Program-made: the position numbers and the translations under genes
Notes under the pieces: model-generated
The model's input: the letters and a program-made list of their open reading frames with translations, nothing else
Databases searched by the model: none
What the model was told of the DNA's origin: nothing
In this document: piece by piece, positions 21,140-30,148 of the stretch
Layout: each line of letters starts with the position of its first letter
Position numbering within the stretch: position 1 is the first letter of the stretch
NCBI RefSeq assembly: GCF_002938435.1
Contig: NZ_POQT01000029.1
Location: forward strand, 1-58,549
DNA: 58,549 nt
Reading direction: 5' to 3'
DNA from: Blastococcus saxobsidens
GTDB taxonomy: Bacteria > Actinomycetota > Actinomycetes > Mycobacteriales > Geodermatophilaceae

Positions 21140-22057
21140 TCAGGACTCGAGGGTCTCCTTGCCACCGGAGGTGGCGGGCACGCCCTCGACCGGGGCGACC
21201 TCGTTCGCGGTGACCGCGGGCGGCGCGGCCGGGGTCTCGGGCAGCGGGGTGGCGGCCTGGTCGGCGGCGGTGCCACCGGTCAGCAGCTCGCGCTCCCAGT
21301 CGGCCAGCGGCTCGCCGGCGGCGACGGCGGGCTCGCCGCCGTCCTCACGGCCGGCGTTGGCCTGCGCGGCCGAGCGGGCCATGAGGCCCTCGGCGACCGC
21401 GTCGGCGATCACGCGGGTCAGCACGGCGATGCTGCGGATCGCGTCGTCGTTGCCCGGGATCTTGTAGTCGACCTCGTCGGGGTCGCAGTTGGTGTCCAGG
21501 ATCGCGACGACGGGGATGTTGAGCTTGCGCGCCTCGCCGACGGCGATGTGCTCCTTCTTGGTGTCCACGATCCAGATGGCGCTGGGCACCTTCTTCATGT
21601 CGCGGATGCCGCCGAGGGAGCGGTCGAGCTTCGCCTTCTCGCGGCTGAGGACCAGCTGCTCCTTCTTGGACAGGCTGACCAGCACGCCGGTCTGCTCCAT
21701 GTCCTCGATCTCCTTGAGGCGCTCGAGGCGCTTGAAGACCGTCTGGAAGTTGGTGAGCATGCCGCCCAGCCAGCGCTGGTTGACGTAGGGCATGCCCACG
21801 CGCGTGGCCTGCTCGGCCACGACCTCCTGCGCCTGGCGCTTGGTGCCGACGAACAGGATCGAGCCGCCGTGGGCGACCGTCTGCTTGACGAACTCGTAGG
21901 CGTTGTCGATGTAACCCAGCGTCTGCTGGAGGTCGATGATGTAGATGCCGTTGCGCTCGGTGAAGATGAATCGCTTCATCTTCGGGTTCCAGCGGCGGGT
22001 CTGGTGCCCGAAGTGGACGCCGCTATCGAGCAGCTGCTTCATGCCGACGACTGCCAT
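21140..22057 (-). CDS. rpsB: 30S ribosomal protein S2
   Basis: A 305-residue S2 beginning [27 protein letters not shown], with INQ-type conserved stretches such as [13 protein letters not shown] and [16 protein letters not shown] [19 protein letters not shown]. The core ends near residue 235; the remaining ~70 residues are an acidic, Ala/Pro-rich tail seen in many actinobacteria. The 296-bp spacer to the divergent M23 gene must contain its promoter. A TATGCT at about 22247-22252 on the minus strand is a candidate -10, but I cannot find a convincing -35. Confidence 0.97.
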   Translation of the reverse strand: MAVVGMKQLLDSGVHFGHQTRRWNPKMKRFIFTERNGIYIIDLQQTLGYIDNAYEFVKQTVAHGGSILFVGTKRQAQEVVAEQATRVGMPYVNQRWLGGMLTNFQTVFKRLERLKEIEDMEQTGVLVSLSKKEQLVLSREKAKLDRSLGGIRDMKKVPSAIWIVDTKKEHIAVGEARKLNIPVVAILDTNCDPDEVDYKIPGNDDAIRSIAVLTRVIADAVAEGLMARSAAQANAGREDGGEPAVAAGEPLADWERELLTGGTAADQAATPLPETPAAPPAVTANEVAPVEGVPATSGGKETLES

Positions 22058-22353
22058 TGCAGCCTCTCTGATCTGCGCGCGGCCACCGGCCGCGCTCCTC
22101 GGTTGTCGCGGAGACGCCGGGTGGCGCTCCGCCCTGGCGCCCTGGCTGCGCCACTCCCCCGGCGAGGCCGGGACCGAGGTGGCGACTGTCCCGCCGATGG
22201 GCGGGAGAAGGACGCGCGAAGTCGACCCGTCGAGACGGGCCGCGTCCCACAGCATACGTGGTGTTTAGCGGTGCTCTGTCCACAGGGCGACGCGGATCCA
22301 CAGCCGCCGCTCGTCCGGCCTGCCCGCCGCGATCCGCCGGGAGGGTGGCGGAC

Positions 22354-23682
22354 GTGCGCTCCCGCCCTCTCCTCGTCGCGCTGCTGTCGGTGGCGCTCGC
22401 CGGCGCGGTCCCTGCGGCGGCCGACGTCGCGCCGGGAAGGCCCGTGGTGGCCGGTCCCTTCTGGACCGCTCCCCTGCCCGGTCCGACGGTGACCCGGCCG
22501 TTCGAGGCGCCGCCGCACCGGTACGGCCCCGGGCACCGGGGCGCCGACCTCGCCGGGGCACCGGGGCTCGCGGTGGTGGCCGCGGGCGACGGGGTGGTGG
22601 TGTTCGCGGGCATGGTGGCCGGGCGTCCGGTGATCAGCCTCGACCACGCCGGCGGTCTGCGGACGACGTACGAGCCGGTCGACCCGTCGGTCGGCGCGGG
22701 CCGGTCCGTGGCTCGCGGCGCGGAGATCGGCACGCTGGTCGCCGGCCACGAGGGGTGCCCGGCCGCTGCCTGCCTGCACTGGGGCCTGCGCCGCGGGGAG
22801 GACTACCTCGACCCGATGGCCCTCCTGCGGCCGCCGCGCGTCCGGCTCCTCCCGCTGGAGGGCGTTCCTACGCGGGGCGCGTCGCCCGCCAGATCGTCCA
22901 GCGGTCGGTCTCGGTCAGCGGCCCCTCCGGGAGCCGGTCCCGCAGTTCGTGGACCAGCGTCGCCAGCTCCGCATCGTCGAGCTCGTGCAGGATCGAGCGG
23001 CCCGTGCGGGCCCCGATCTCCGCCAGGTAGTCCTCGCGGTCCTCGTAGCGGCGGCGCACCTCCCACAGCGAGGCCGCGGCCACGCCGTCGAAGCCGGCCG
23101 CGGTCAGCTCGGACTCGAGCGCCGCAGGGTCGGGCCGGCGCCGGCTCTCCACCTCCAGCAGTCGCGGGTGGACCTCGAACATCCAGCCGCGCGGGTGGGT
23201 CGGCGATCCGGCCTGGGCGACGTCGTCGGCGGTGCGGTCCTGGACCAGGTACGTGCCGCCGGCGTGGAGAAGGCGGAAGGCCTCCGCCACGACGGCCGCC
23301 AGATCGGGCGTGTGGTGCACCAGAGCACGGGCGAAGACGACGTCGGCGCACCCGTCGGCCAGAGCGGTCGCGGTCGCATCCCCCAGGCGGAAGTCCAGGC
23401 CGGGCAGACCGTCGTTCGCCTCGCGGGCCGCGTCGAGCATCTGCGCGCTGGAGTCGACGCCGAGCACCATGGCGGCGCCGAGCTCGTGCCACGCCCGCGT
23501 GTAGCTGCCCCCGCCGCAGCCCACGTCCACGACCACGGCGTTCCGCGGCTCCACCAGCCGGCGGACCGCGTCGCGCCAGGAGCCGTCTGCCTGCCGACCC
23601 GCGTAGGTGCGACGGTTGGCCTCCGCGTGGAAGTCGATGGCCACGAGCACCTCCGGGTGTCCAGCCGAGGAGCCGAACCTAG
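22354..23682 (+). CDS. M23 peptidase-like secreted protein with run-on reading frame
   Basis: It starts at a GTG with a GGAGGG site. A signal peptide (RPLLVALLSVALAGAVPAAA) precedes a compact LytM/M23 domain: HRGADLAG, VVAAGDGVVVFAG and a late CLHWGLRRGEDYLDPMALL, covering about residues 45-160. The zinc-ligand pattern is only partly kept (HRGAD and LHWG are present), so peptidase activity is plausible but not certain. The domain ends near 22840, yet the frame stays open to 23682, antisense to the whole methyltransferase gene. The last ~280 residues are Arg/Pro-rich and look like non-functional run-on, as if the natural stop was lost. Confidence 0.7.
   Translation: MRSRPLLVALLSVALAGAVPAAADVAPGRPVVAGPFWTAPLPGPTVTRPFEAPPHRYGPGHRGADLAGAPGLAVVAAGDGVVVFAGMVAGRPVISLDHAGGLRTTYEPVDPSVGAGRSVARGAEIGTLVAGHEGCPAAACLHWGLRRGEDYLDPMALLRPPRVRLLPLEGVPTRGASPARSSSGRSRSAAPPGAGPAVRGPASPAPHRRARAGSSGPCGPRSPPGSPRGPRSGGAPPTARPRPRRRSRPRSARTRAPQGRAGAGSPPPAVAGGPRTSSRAGGSAIRPGRRRRRCGPGPGTCRRRGEGGRPPPRRPPDRACGAPEHGRRRRRRTRRPERSRSHPPGGSPGRADRRSPRGPRRASARWSRRRAPWRRRARATPACSCPRRSPRPRPRRSAAPPAGGPRRARSRLPADPRRCDGWPPRGSRWPRAPPGVQPRSRT
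22868..23644 (-). CDS. Class I SAM-dependent methyltransferase
   Basis: A 258-residue protein with the Rossmann methyltransferase core: motif I VVDVGCGGGSYTRAW (about 37-51), LGVDSSAQMLDAAR, LGDATATAL and VVFARALVHHTPD. The C-terminal third is helical and may form the lid. The substrate is not predictable. I use the GTG at 23644, which has GGAGG 5 nt upstream, over one two codons earlier. The whole gene lies inside the antisense run-on of the M23 reading frame. Confidence 0.9.
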   Translation of the reverse strand: MAIDFHAEANRRTYAGRQADGSWRDAVRRLVEPRNAVVVDVGCGGGSYTRAWHELGAAMVLGVDSSAQMLDAAREANDGLPGLDFRLGDATATALADGCADVVFARALVHHTPDLAAVVAEAFRLLHAGGTYLVQDRTADDVAQAGSPTHPRGWMFEVHPRLLEVESRRRPDPAALESELTAAGFDGVAAASLWEVRRRYEDREDYLAEIGARTGRSILHELDDAELATLVHELRDRLPEGPLTETDRWTIWRATRPA

Positions 23683-23714
23683 CCCGTTCCGCAACCGGAG
23701 GCGAGGCGCTGCGG

Positions 23715-24515
23715 TCAGGCGATGTCGGCGAGCTTGGTGCGCAGGTGCAGGACGGCCTTCGTGTGCAGCTGGCAGATGCGGCTCTCGGTCACCCCGAGCA
23801 CGCGGCCGATGTCGGCGAGGGTGAGGCCCTCGAAGTAGTAGAGGGAGACGACGACCTTCTCCCGCTCGGGGAGCTGCTCGACGGCGCGGGCCAGCAGCTG
23901 GCGGGCCTCGCCGTGCTCGGCCATCGCCTGCGGGTCGAGCGCGCTGGTGTCCTGGAGCGTGTCACCGAGACGCGGCGAGCCGCCGTCGTCGTCGGTGAGC
24001 AGCTCGTCGAGGGCGACGACGTTGACCAGGGACAGCTGGCCGAGGAACTTGCGGATGTCCTCGACGTCCATGCCCATGACGTCGGCGACCTCTTCGTCGG
24101 TCGGCGTCCGGTGGAGCTTGGCCTCCAACTCGGCGACGGTGCGCTCGAAGGCGCGGGCCTTGACGCGGACCGACCGCGGGATCCAGTCGGTGTTGCGCAG
24201 CTCGTCGATGATCGCGCCGCGGATCCGGGCCATCGCGTAGCTCTCGAACTTGACCTCGCGCGTCGGCTCGTAGCGGGTGATCGCGTCGATGAGTCCGAAG
24301 GTGCCGTAGGAGATGAGGTCGGCCTGCTCCACGTGCGCGGGCAGACCGCTGCCGACCCGGCCGGCGACGTACTTGACCAGCGGCGCGTAGTGGAGGATCA
24401 GCCGGTCGCGCAGCCCGGCGTCACGGCCCTCGACGTACCGGTTCCAGAGCTCCAACAGCATGGCGTCGGTGTCCTCGCCGGACTCGTCGAGCCGGTGGAT
24501 CGTTGCCTCAGACAC
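23715..24515 (-). CDS. whiG: RNA polymerase sigma factor, WhiG/FliA family
   Basis: A sigma-28-type factor. Region 2 reads [39 protein letters not shown], followed by [22 protein letters not shown]. Region 3 reads [14 protein letters not shown]. Region 4 reads [40 protein letters not shown]. In this position in streptomycetes and relatives it is WhiG, which controls sporulation or motility genes. GAGGAG 6 nt before the GTG at 24515 favours that start (266 residues) over an ATG at 24569. It lies between rpsB and the xerC-dprA genes. Confidence 0.92.
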   Translation of the reverse strand: MSEATIHRLDESGEDTDAMLLELWNRYVEGRDAGLRDRLILHYAPLVKYVAGRVGSGLPAHVEQADLISYGTFGLIDAITRYEPTREVKFESYAMARIRGAIIDELRNTDWIPRSVRVKARAFERTVAELEAKLHRTPTDEEVADVMGMDVEDIRKFLGQLSLVNVVALDELLTDDDGGSPRLGDTLQDTSALDPQAMAEHGEARQLLARAVEQLPEREKVVVSLYYFEGLTLADIGRVLGVTESRICQLHTKAVLHLRTKLADIA

Positions 24516-24607
24516 GTCGCGCTCCTCGGTGCTGCTGCGGGTTCGGAGTCCGTGGTCCCGCGTGGTCATGACTGCCGCCTGCCCGGATCGCCGCCCGGCC
24601 GCCTGCC

Positions 24608-25546
24608 TCAGGCACGGGGGTGCGCCTGGGCGTGGACCGCACGGAGCCGTTCGACCGTCACGTGCGTGTAGATCTGCGTCGTCGCGAGGCTAGCGTGGCC
24701 GAGCAGCTCCTGTACGGAACGCAGGTCCGCGCCCCCCTCGAGCACGTGGGTGGCAGCGGAGTGCCGCAGCCCGTGCGGACCGATGTCCGGGGCTCCCGGT
24801 ACGCGGGCCGTGGCGGCGTGCACCACCCGCCGCGCCTCCCGGGCGTCGAGCCGGCGGCCGCGGATGCCCAGCAGCAGCGCCGGCCCGGAGTTCGGGGTGG
24901 CCAGGGCGGGCCGCCCCCGGGTGAGCCAGGTGTCCAGCGCCCGTTCGGCGGGGATGCCGTAGGGGACGCTGCGCTCCTTGCTGCCCTTGCCCAGCACCCG
25001 CAGCAGGCGCCGGCCGCGGTCGACGTCGTCGACGTCCAGGCCGACGAGCTCGCTGACGCGGATGCCCGAGGCGTACAGGAGCTCGAGGACCACGGCGTCG
25101 CGTAAGCCCACCGGTTCCTCGGCCCCGGCCGCGGAGTCCACCAGGTCGCGGGCCTGGGCGGGGGCCAGCACGTCGGGCAGGGTCCGCCGTGGACGCGGGC
25201 TCACCAGGCGCTGGCCGACGTCCTCGAGGAGGAGCCCGGCTCGGCGCAGCCATGCGGTGAAGGATCGGGCGCTCGCGGCGTTGCGGGCCGTCGTCGAGCG
25301 GCTGTGCCCGCGGGTGCGCCCCTGCGCCAGCCAGCTGCGCAGGGTGGCCAGGTCGAGGTCGTGCGGCTGCTGCCCTCCACGGCGGGCGAGGTGGTCCAGC
25401 AGCCGCACGGCGTCACCGACGTAGCCGCGCACGGTGTTCCCGGACAGGTCCCGCTGCGCCGTCAGGTGCTCCTCGTAGCCGGCGAGCGCCTCGCCCAGCG
25501 CGAGCGGCAGCCCGGCGCGGACCTCGGCGGTGCTGGGCGTGGCCAC
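24608..25546 (-). CDS. xerC: Tyrosine recombinase XerC
   Basis: A 312-residue tyrosine recombinase that resolves chromosome dimers at dif. The core-binding domain fills ~1-110. The catalytic residues are in SGIRVSEL (Arg), GKGSKER (Lys), [10 protein letters not shown] (His-x-x-Arg), LGHAS and IYTHV (Tyr, ~290). Its place in a conserved block with dprA and whiG marks it as the host XerC and not a phage integrase. It begins at a GTG 31 bp after dprA. Confidence 0.94.
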   Translation of the reverse strand: MATPSTAEVRAGLPLALGEALAGYEEHLTAQRDLSGNTVRGYVGDAVRLLDHLARRGGQQPHDLDLATLRSWLAQGRTRGHSRSTTARNAASARSFTAWLRRAGLLLEDVGQRLVSPRPRRTLPDVLAPAQARDLVDSAAGAEEPVGLRDAVVLELLYASGIRVSELVGLDVDDVDRGRRLLRVLGKGSKERSVPYGIPAERALDTWLTRGRPALATPNSGPALLLGIRGRRLDAREARRVVHAATARVPGAPDIGPHGLRHSAATHVLEGGADLRSVQELLGHASLATTQIYTHVTVERLRAVHAQAHPRA

Positions 25547-25577
25547 GGGGGCACGGTCCGTCGGCGATCCGCCCTGG

Positions 25578-26825
25578 TCAAGCCGCCGCGCCGGGGGGCC
25601 GGGGTGGCGGTGTGAGCCGCCACCCGGTTCCGGTCCACTGCACGAGGTCGGCCAGCTCCAGGGCCGGCAGCACGCGCAGCACCTCCAGGACGTCGCAACC
25701 GGCGACGCTCGCCAGCCGCTCGGGGCTCACGCCGATGCGCACCGGGCACGCGTCGAGCACGCGGGCGGCGAGGTCGGAGAGCCCGTCCCGCGGCGACGTC
25801 GGGCGCTCGACCGGAGGTGCCAGGTCGGTGCCGATCCCACCGACCTCCTCGATGACCTGCGCCGCGCTCGTCACCAGCCGGGCGCCGCCCTCCTGGTCCC
25901 GCAGCAGCTCGTGGCAGCCCACGCTCATGGCCGACGTCACGGGGCCGGGGACCACCAGCACCGGCCGCCCGAGGTCGCGCGCCCGCTTCGCCGTCGCCTG
26001 CGCACCCGACCGGGCCGCCGCCTCCACCACGACCGTGCCCCGGGTCAGCGCGGCGATGAGCCGGTTGCGGACCAGGAAGCGGTGCTGGTGCGGAGCGGCG
26101 CCCGGTGGCCACTCGCTCACCAGCAGGCCCGCGTCGGCGATGCGGTGGAGCAGCGCCCCGTTGCCCGCCGGGTACGGGCGGTCGACACCGCACGCGAGAA
26201 CTGCGACCGTCGGCCCATCGGCCGCGAGGGCGCCGCGGTGGGCGGCGGCATCGATCCCGTACGCGCCGCCGGAGACGACGGTCCACCCGCGCCCGGCGAG
26301 CTGGTGGCCGAGCTCGCCCGCCACGTGCTCGCCGTAGGCGGTGGAGGCGCGCGAGCCGACGACCGCCACCGAGCGGTCGGTCAGCTCGTCCAGCCGTGCC
26401 CGCCCACGCACCCACAGCGCCAGCGGTGGCACCAGCGCCTTGGTGCGCTTGGCCTGGTGTTCCGGGTCGTGCGGCTGGTCGGCGGTCGCCCGGGTCAGCG
26501 CGTGCAGCGCGAACGCCGGCCACTCGTCATCCTCGGGCACGACGAGGCGGGCACCGCACCGCTCGGCGCGCCGCAGGTCGGCCAGGGTCTCGTCCTGCCC
26601 GGCGCGGGCACCCACCAGTGCGCGGATGCGGTCGGGGGCAGAACCCGTGCGGATCCGCCGGGCGGCCTCCACCGGGTCGACGTCCTCGACGTACCGCCAG
26701 AAGTCCACGGTGCCGGGCTCCACCGCGCGGCTGAGCCACGCCCGCGCCCGACGCAGGCCGGGGTGCACCTCCCCGGTCACCGAGGGACGGGCTGCGTCCT
26801 CGAGGTCCTCCTCGAGCGTGGTCAT
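25578..26825 (-). CDS. dprA: DNA-processing protein DprA
   Basis: DprA protects incoming single strands and loads RecA during natural transformation. The 415-residue protein has a SAM-like N-terminal part, then the Rossmann core with [47 protein letters not shown] and [20 protein letters not shown] (about 160-290), and a winged-helix C-terminus. Its ATG overlaps the comM stop by 4 bp (ATGA), so it was translationally coupled to comM. Since comM is now split by a 10-kb element, its expression may be altered. Confidence 0.95.
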   Translation of the reverse strand: MTTLEEDLEDAARPSVTGEVHPGLRRARAWLSRAVEPGTVDFWRYVEDVDPVEAARRIRTGSAPDRIRALVGARAGQDETLADLRRAERCGARLVVPEDDEWPAFALHALTRATADQPHDPEHQAKRTKALVPPLALWVRGRARLDELTDRSVAVVGSRASTAYGEHVAGELGHQLAGRGWTVVSGGAYGIDAAAHRGALAADGPTVAVLACGVDRPYPAGNGALLHRIADAGLLVSEWPPGAAPHQHRFLVRNRLIAALTRGTVVVEAAARSGAQATAKRARDLGRPVLVVPGPVTSAMSVGCHELLRDQEGGARLVTSAAQVIEEVGGIGTDLAPPVERPTSPRDGLSDLAARVLDACPVRIGVSPERLASVAGCDVLEVLRVLPALELADLVQWTGTGWRLTPPPRPPGAAA

Positions 26826-28094
26826 GCCGCCACCCGCTGCAGCCGCATGCCCAGCGCCTCGGCCACCTGGTCGGGACCGGGCACGGTCCGGCCGGCCAGG
26901 TCGCTCAACGTCCAGGCGACCCGGATGACCCGGTCGAATCCCCGCACCGACAGCGAGCCGCGCTCCAGCGCCCGCTCGGCCAGGCTGAGCGATGCCCGCG
27001 GGATGACGAACCGCTCCCGCAGCATCCGTCCGGGCACCTCGCTGTTGAGCCGCAGCTCGGTCCCGGCGAGCCGCTCCCCCGCAGCCGCCCGCGCCCGGGC
27101 CACCCGTTCGGCGACGACCGCCGTGGACTCCGGCGCCCCCAGCCCGTCCAGCCATGCCGCCCGCGTCACCGGCGGCAGGTCCACGCGCAGGTCGACGCGA
27201 TCGAGCAGCGGACCGGAGAGCCGCGACTGGTACCGCCGTCGTTCCAGCGGGCTGCAGGTGCAGGCGCTGTCCCCAGCCGCGCTGGCGCACGGGCACGGGT
27301 TGGCGGCCAGCACCAGCTGCGCGCGGCACGGGAAGGTCGCCGCACCCGCCGCCCGCTGGATGGTGACCTGCCCGCGCTCCAGCGGCTGCCGCAGCGTGTC
27401 CAGGACCGCGCGGGGGAACTCCGGGGCCTCGTCGAGGAAGAGGACGCCTCGGTGCGCCCGGCACAGCGCGCCGGGTCGGATCTGCCCGGACCCGCCACCG
27501 ATGAGCGCCGCCATCGTCGCCGAGTGGTGCGGCGCCTCGAACGTGGGCCGGGTGACCAGCGGCGCCTCCGGCGGCAGCGTGCCGGCGATCGAGTGGATGG
27601 CGGTGACCTCGAGGGCGGCCTCCTCGTCGAGCGGCGGGAGCAGCCCGGGCAGTCGCTCGGCCAGCATCGTCTTCCCGGCGCCGGGTGGGCCGGCCAGGTA
27701 CAGGTGGTGCCCGCCGGCAGCGGCCACCTCGACGGCCCGGCGGCCGGCGGTCTGCCCCACGACGTCCCCGAGGTCGGGCACCGGGGGCTCGGCGGGCAGG
27801 GCACCGCGCTCGTACGGCACCAGAGGGGTCGTTCCCTCGAGGTGGGCCACCAGCTGGGTGAGGTTGTCGAGCGCGAGCACCTGGACGCGGTCGACGAGGG
27901 CGGCCTCGGCTGCGTTGGCCGCCGGGACGACGACCTGGTCGTGCCCGGCCCGCGCAGCGGCCAGCACGGCGGGCAGGACGCCCCGGATGCCGCGCACCGA
28001 GCCGTCCAGGCCCAGCTCCCCCAGCAGGACCAGCCGGTCCACGGCCCGCCGCCGCACCGCGCCGGCCGCAGCCAGGACGGCCGCGGCCAGGGCG
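26822..28094 (-). pseudogene. comM: comM, 3' fragment (AAA+ domain) separated by an inserted element
   Basis: This is the C-terminal ~424 codons of a YifB/ComM Mg-chelatase-like helicase, needed for branch migration during transformation. It keeps LVLLGELGLDG, Walker A GPPGAGKTML, Walker B GVLFLDEAPEF and the sensor region AANPCPCA. The N-terminal Lon-like part is missing; it lies 10.3 kb away at 38410-38657. The frame upstream ends at TAG (about 28122). Joined to the 5' part through the CCT core, the frame is exact and gives 506 residues, the family length. A shorter product from the GTG at 28057 (411 residues) could be made, but it would lack the first domain. Confidence 0.93.
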
Positions 28095-28118
28095 AGGGCA
28101 AGGCCACGATCGGGACAC
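28076..28118. other. Attachment site attL (comM-side)
   Basis: The crossover core CCT (minus strand; AGG at 28095-28097) joins the host comM sequence CGCCCTGGCC on the left to the element sequence on the right. The element arm contains GGGACAC (28112-28118), 14 nt from the core. The matching arm at the other end is GTGTCCC (38388-38394), 15 nt from the core. This symmetry is what a serine integrase attP looks like. Confidence 0.82.
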
Positions 28119-28161
28119 GCCTAGTTCGAGGACAGGCGTTCAACCAAGGGAGTGACCGCCC

Positions 28162-28470
28162 ATGTCCACCACCGCCCGAGGCGCCTGCCAGATCTGCGGC
28201 ACGTCCCGCACCCTGCGCCGGGACGGCACCGTCCGCGAGCACTGGGAGACCAGCACCTCGCACCGCTGCATGGGCTCGGGCTGGCCGCCGGTCGACCCGG
28301 CCGAGGACTGCTGCGAGTGCGGCAAGCCAGCCAGTCACCTCACGGCGGCCGAGGACAGCCCCGAGTGGGGGTGCCGGGTGCCGATCGGCATGGTCAACGG
28401 CCGGCTGATCTACCCACCTTTGGCCGCCGAACTGTCCGACCCGTCCGCTACGACGTCCGCCATCCACTGA
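28162..28470 (+). CDS. Small Cys-rich zinc-finger-like protein
   Basis: A 102-residue protein with two Cys pairs, CQICGTSRTLRRDG and CCECGKPASHL, and an interposed His, suggesting one zinc site. Families of this type are common near the ends of actinobacterial phages and mobile elements, usually without known function. A good AAGGGAG site precedes the ATG. It is the leftmost gene of the element and is followed 19 bp later by the DUF6907-like gene. Confidence 0.75.
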   Translation: MSTTARGACQICGTSRTLRRDGTVREHWETSTSHRCMGSGWPPVDPAEDCCECGKPASHLTAAEDSPEWGCRVPIGMVNGRLIYPPLAAELSDPSATTSAIH

Positions 28471-28489
28471 GAACGAGGGAGCCGTCACC

Positions 28490-28780
28490 ATGACCATTAC
28501 CGAAGACCGTCAGCCCACCACCTGCCCCGCTTGGTGTGTCCAGCACGAGCGAGTCGAAGACGGCACCCCGGAGGACCGCGCCTTGGTTCACCGTGCGGCC
28601 TTGCGAGAGGTGGCGAGGTACGAGTTGCGCGTTCACCGCTTGGACTGGGACGACGACGAGCCGCCGTGGACGGAGATCATGCTGGACGACACGCTGCTCA
28701 GCGCGGCCAACGCCCGGGCGCTCGGTGAAGCTCTGATCGCCGCCGCCGATGCCGTCGGAGGAGGTGCCCGCATCACCTGA
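28490..28780 (+). CDS. DUF6907-like small protein
   Basis: A 96-residue protein beginning with TTCPAWCVQHE, the Cys-Trp-Cys-His motif seen in DUF6907-type proteins of actinobacterial mobile elements. The rest is a helical stretch with NARALGEALIAAADA. The role is unknown; the motif suggests metal binding. A GAGGGAG site precedes the ATG. It is the second gene of the two-gene plus-strand unit that ends at a strong hairpin. Confidence 0.75.
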   Translation: MTITEDRQPTTCPAWCVQHERVEDGTPEDRALVHRAALREVARYELRVHRLDWDDDEPPWTEIMLDDTLLSAANARALGEALIAAADAVGGGARIT

Positions 28781-28800
28781 CGCCCGGGTCCAGCACACCA

Positions 28801-28839
28801 CTGAGCCCCCCGCCGACTACGGATCGGCGGGGGGCTCAG
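28801..28839. terminator. Strong bidirectional hairpin terminator
   Basis: A perfect 16-bp stem CTGAGCCCCCCGCCGA with TCGGCGGGGGGCTCAG around a CTACGGA loop. It separates the two plus-strand genes at the element's left end from the minus-strand operon that runs towards it, and it would insulate the host comM-dprA genes from element transcription. Confidence 0.88.
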
Positions 28840-28878
28840 TGCTAGTCGCCGCAGGCAGGACGACCCCTCGACAGGCCG

Positions 28879-29478
28879 CTAGGTGAAAACGCCGGGGGTT
28901 GGAGGCGTCGATATGTCGGGATTGGCACTCCATGTGCGGTGCAGGAGGTGAGGCGCCTCGGCGAGAGCGAGTCGCTCGTCCCAGTCGTCGTGCAGCGGTA
29001 CACCGCCGAACTCGATGCACCATCGGACTGCGTTCTCGAACGTCATCCGTCCCGTCCGGAGGTGACTCTTGGACGACACTGGCGCACCATCGGCGAACAA
29101 GACATCGCCCAGGTGCACGTGCGGAAGTCGCTCCCAGGAGTTGCCCGAGGGATGCCAGTGGATGGCCCACAGCTCGGTAGCCTCGCCCCGCACCAGGGAG
29201 TAGTCGTAGCCGCGGGTCGTGACGCGGAACGGGCCGTATCCCTCCCGGTCGTCTTCGATCACTTCCCAGTACATCGACGCGTAAAGGGTGAGGCCCTCCG
29301 GGTGCTCCGTTAGGAGTTCAACTCCGCCGCCGTCGTTTAGTGACCACTGCTGAGGTGCTCGAACTTTCGGAGATAGCCCGCCGCGGGCACTGATGACGCC
29401 GTTGGCTATGCACGCTAGTGCACTCTGCAGGGGCTCCAAGAAGGCTCGGACCGCGTCGTGAGGCGTGCGGCCCGGCAC
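28879..29478 (-). CDS. Hypothetical protein, putative toxin-like partner
   Basis: A 199-residue protein that I cannot place in a named family. It contains YDYSLVRGEATELWAIHWHP followed by PHVHLGDVLF. This His-rich strand pattern resembles that of some DUF6516-type putative nuclease toxins, but the match is weak. The GTG start shares a G with the TAG stop of the preceding 67-residue gene (TAGTG), which is typical of toxin-antitoxin pairs. It is the last gene of the minus-strand operon. Confidence 0.55.
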   Translation of the reverse strand: MPGRTPHDAVRAFLEPLQSALACIANGVISARGGLSPKVRAPQQWSLNDGGGVELLTEHPEGLTLYASMYWEVIEDDREGYGPFRVTTRGYDYSLVRGEATELWAIHWHPSGNSWERLPHVHLGDVLFADGAPVSSKSHLRTGRMTFENAVRWCIEFGGVPLHDDWDERLALAEAPHLLHRTWSANPDISTPPTPGVFT

Positions 29479-29681
29479 TAGTCGAGGAGAGTCGCGGCGG
29501 ATAGCACGCGCTGGAGCTTCGCTGAGTCACCGAAGCTGTCGAGCTCCCCGTGCTGCTTGCGCCGCAGGAACTCTGCACCGCTGATCTTGAGGAAGCGGCG
29601 GGCGAGCCTGTCCACGTTGCGCATTACGGCTTCCCGGTCGACTTCCTTGACCGACACGCCGTCGCAGACACTGCTGGTCAT
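29478..29681 (-). CDS. Small hypothetical protein, putative antitoxin-like partner
   Basis: A 67-residue protein starting at an ATG with AGGAGG 6-7 nt upstream. It is helical and charged, with VDREAVMRNVDRLARRFLKISGAEFLRRKQHGEL. The stretch resembles the short helical proteins that pair with DUF6516-like products. No clear helix-turn-helix is seen. It overlaps the downstream gene by one base. The upstream 160-bp spacer (29682-29842) may contain its promoter. Confidence 0.55.
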   Translation of the reverse strand: MTSSVCDGVSVKEVDREAVMRNVDRLARRFLKISGAEFLRRKQHGELDSFGDSAKLQRVLSAATLLD

Positions 29682-29842
29682 CACTTCCTCCTCACCATCG
29701 CTAAGTCCGTGTACGTCGTTCACCTGTCTACAGCCTCACAGTGACAACGGCTAGTGGAGGGGATGCCCTGAGGGCAGGCTCACCAGATCTGACTACAGAC
29801 GCCGTCATCATCTGCTAGCCAGCAGCTCAAACTGGGCCAACT

Positions 29843-30148
29843 TCACGCCGCTACAGCGTCAGGGAGAGCCACCCGCTCCACCCGACTCAGCCCGCCCCAC
29901 AACCCCTCTCGCTCATCCGCGGCTACCGCGTAGGCCAGACACTCAGCGCGGGCCGGGCAGACCTCGCAGCCGGCGATGGCGACCGGGTCCGGCGCCCGCT
30001 TGCTCGCCGGCCACCACATCTCCGGGTCGTTCTCCTCGCACGGCGCAGAGCCGGCTGCGGCCAGCACCTCGGCCAGCCTCAGCCACTCCGTGCGCGCTCC
30101 GGGTGGGATCGCCCATGCCGCCCGCCCGGCGGGCACCCCCTCGGTCAC
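29843..30148 (-). CDS. WhiB-like iron-sulfur transcription regulator
   Basis: A 101-residue Wbl protein. The four conserved cysteines are in APCEENDPEMWWP (one), GCEVCPARAEC (three), followed by AADEREGLWGG, the Wbl turn motif. Wbl proteins hold a 4Fe-4S cluster and act with sigma factors. Phage-borne WhiB-like genes are common in actinophages. It lies in a 4-bp overlap (GTGA) with the GNAT gene upstream. Confidence 0.93.
   Translation of the reverse strand: MTEGVPAGRAAWAIPPGARTEWLRLAEVLAAAGSAPCEENDPEMWWPASKRAPDPVAIAGCEVCPARAECLAYAVAADEREGLWGGLSRVERVALPDAVAA

Noticed and set aside
22258..22353. A longer N-terminal start for the M23-like protein
   Set aside because: The upstream in-frame residues lack a signal peptide pattern and the GTG at 22354 has a ribosome site directly before a clear signal peptide.
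24608..25546. xerC as a phage integrase for the element
   Set aside because: It lies outside the element, in the conserved dprA-xerC-whiG order, and has standard XerC features.
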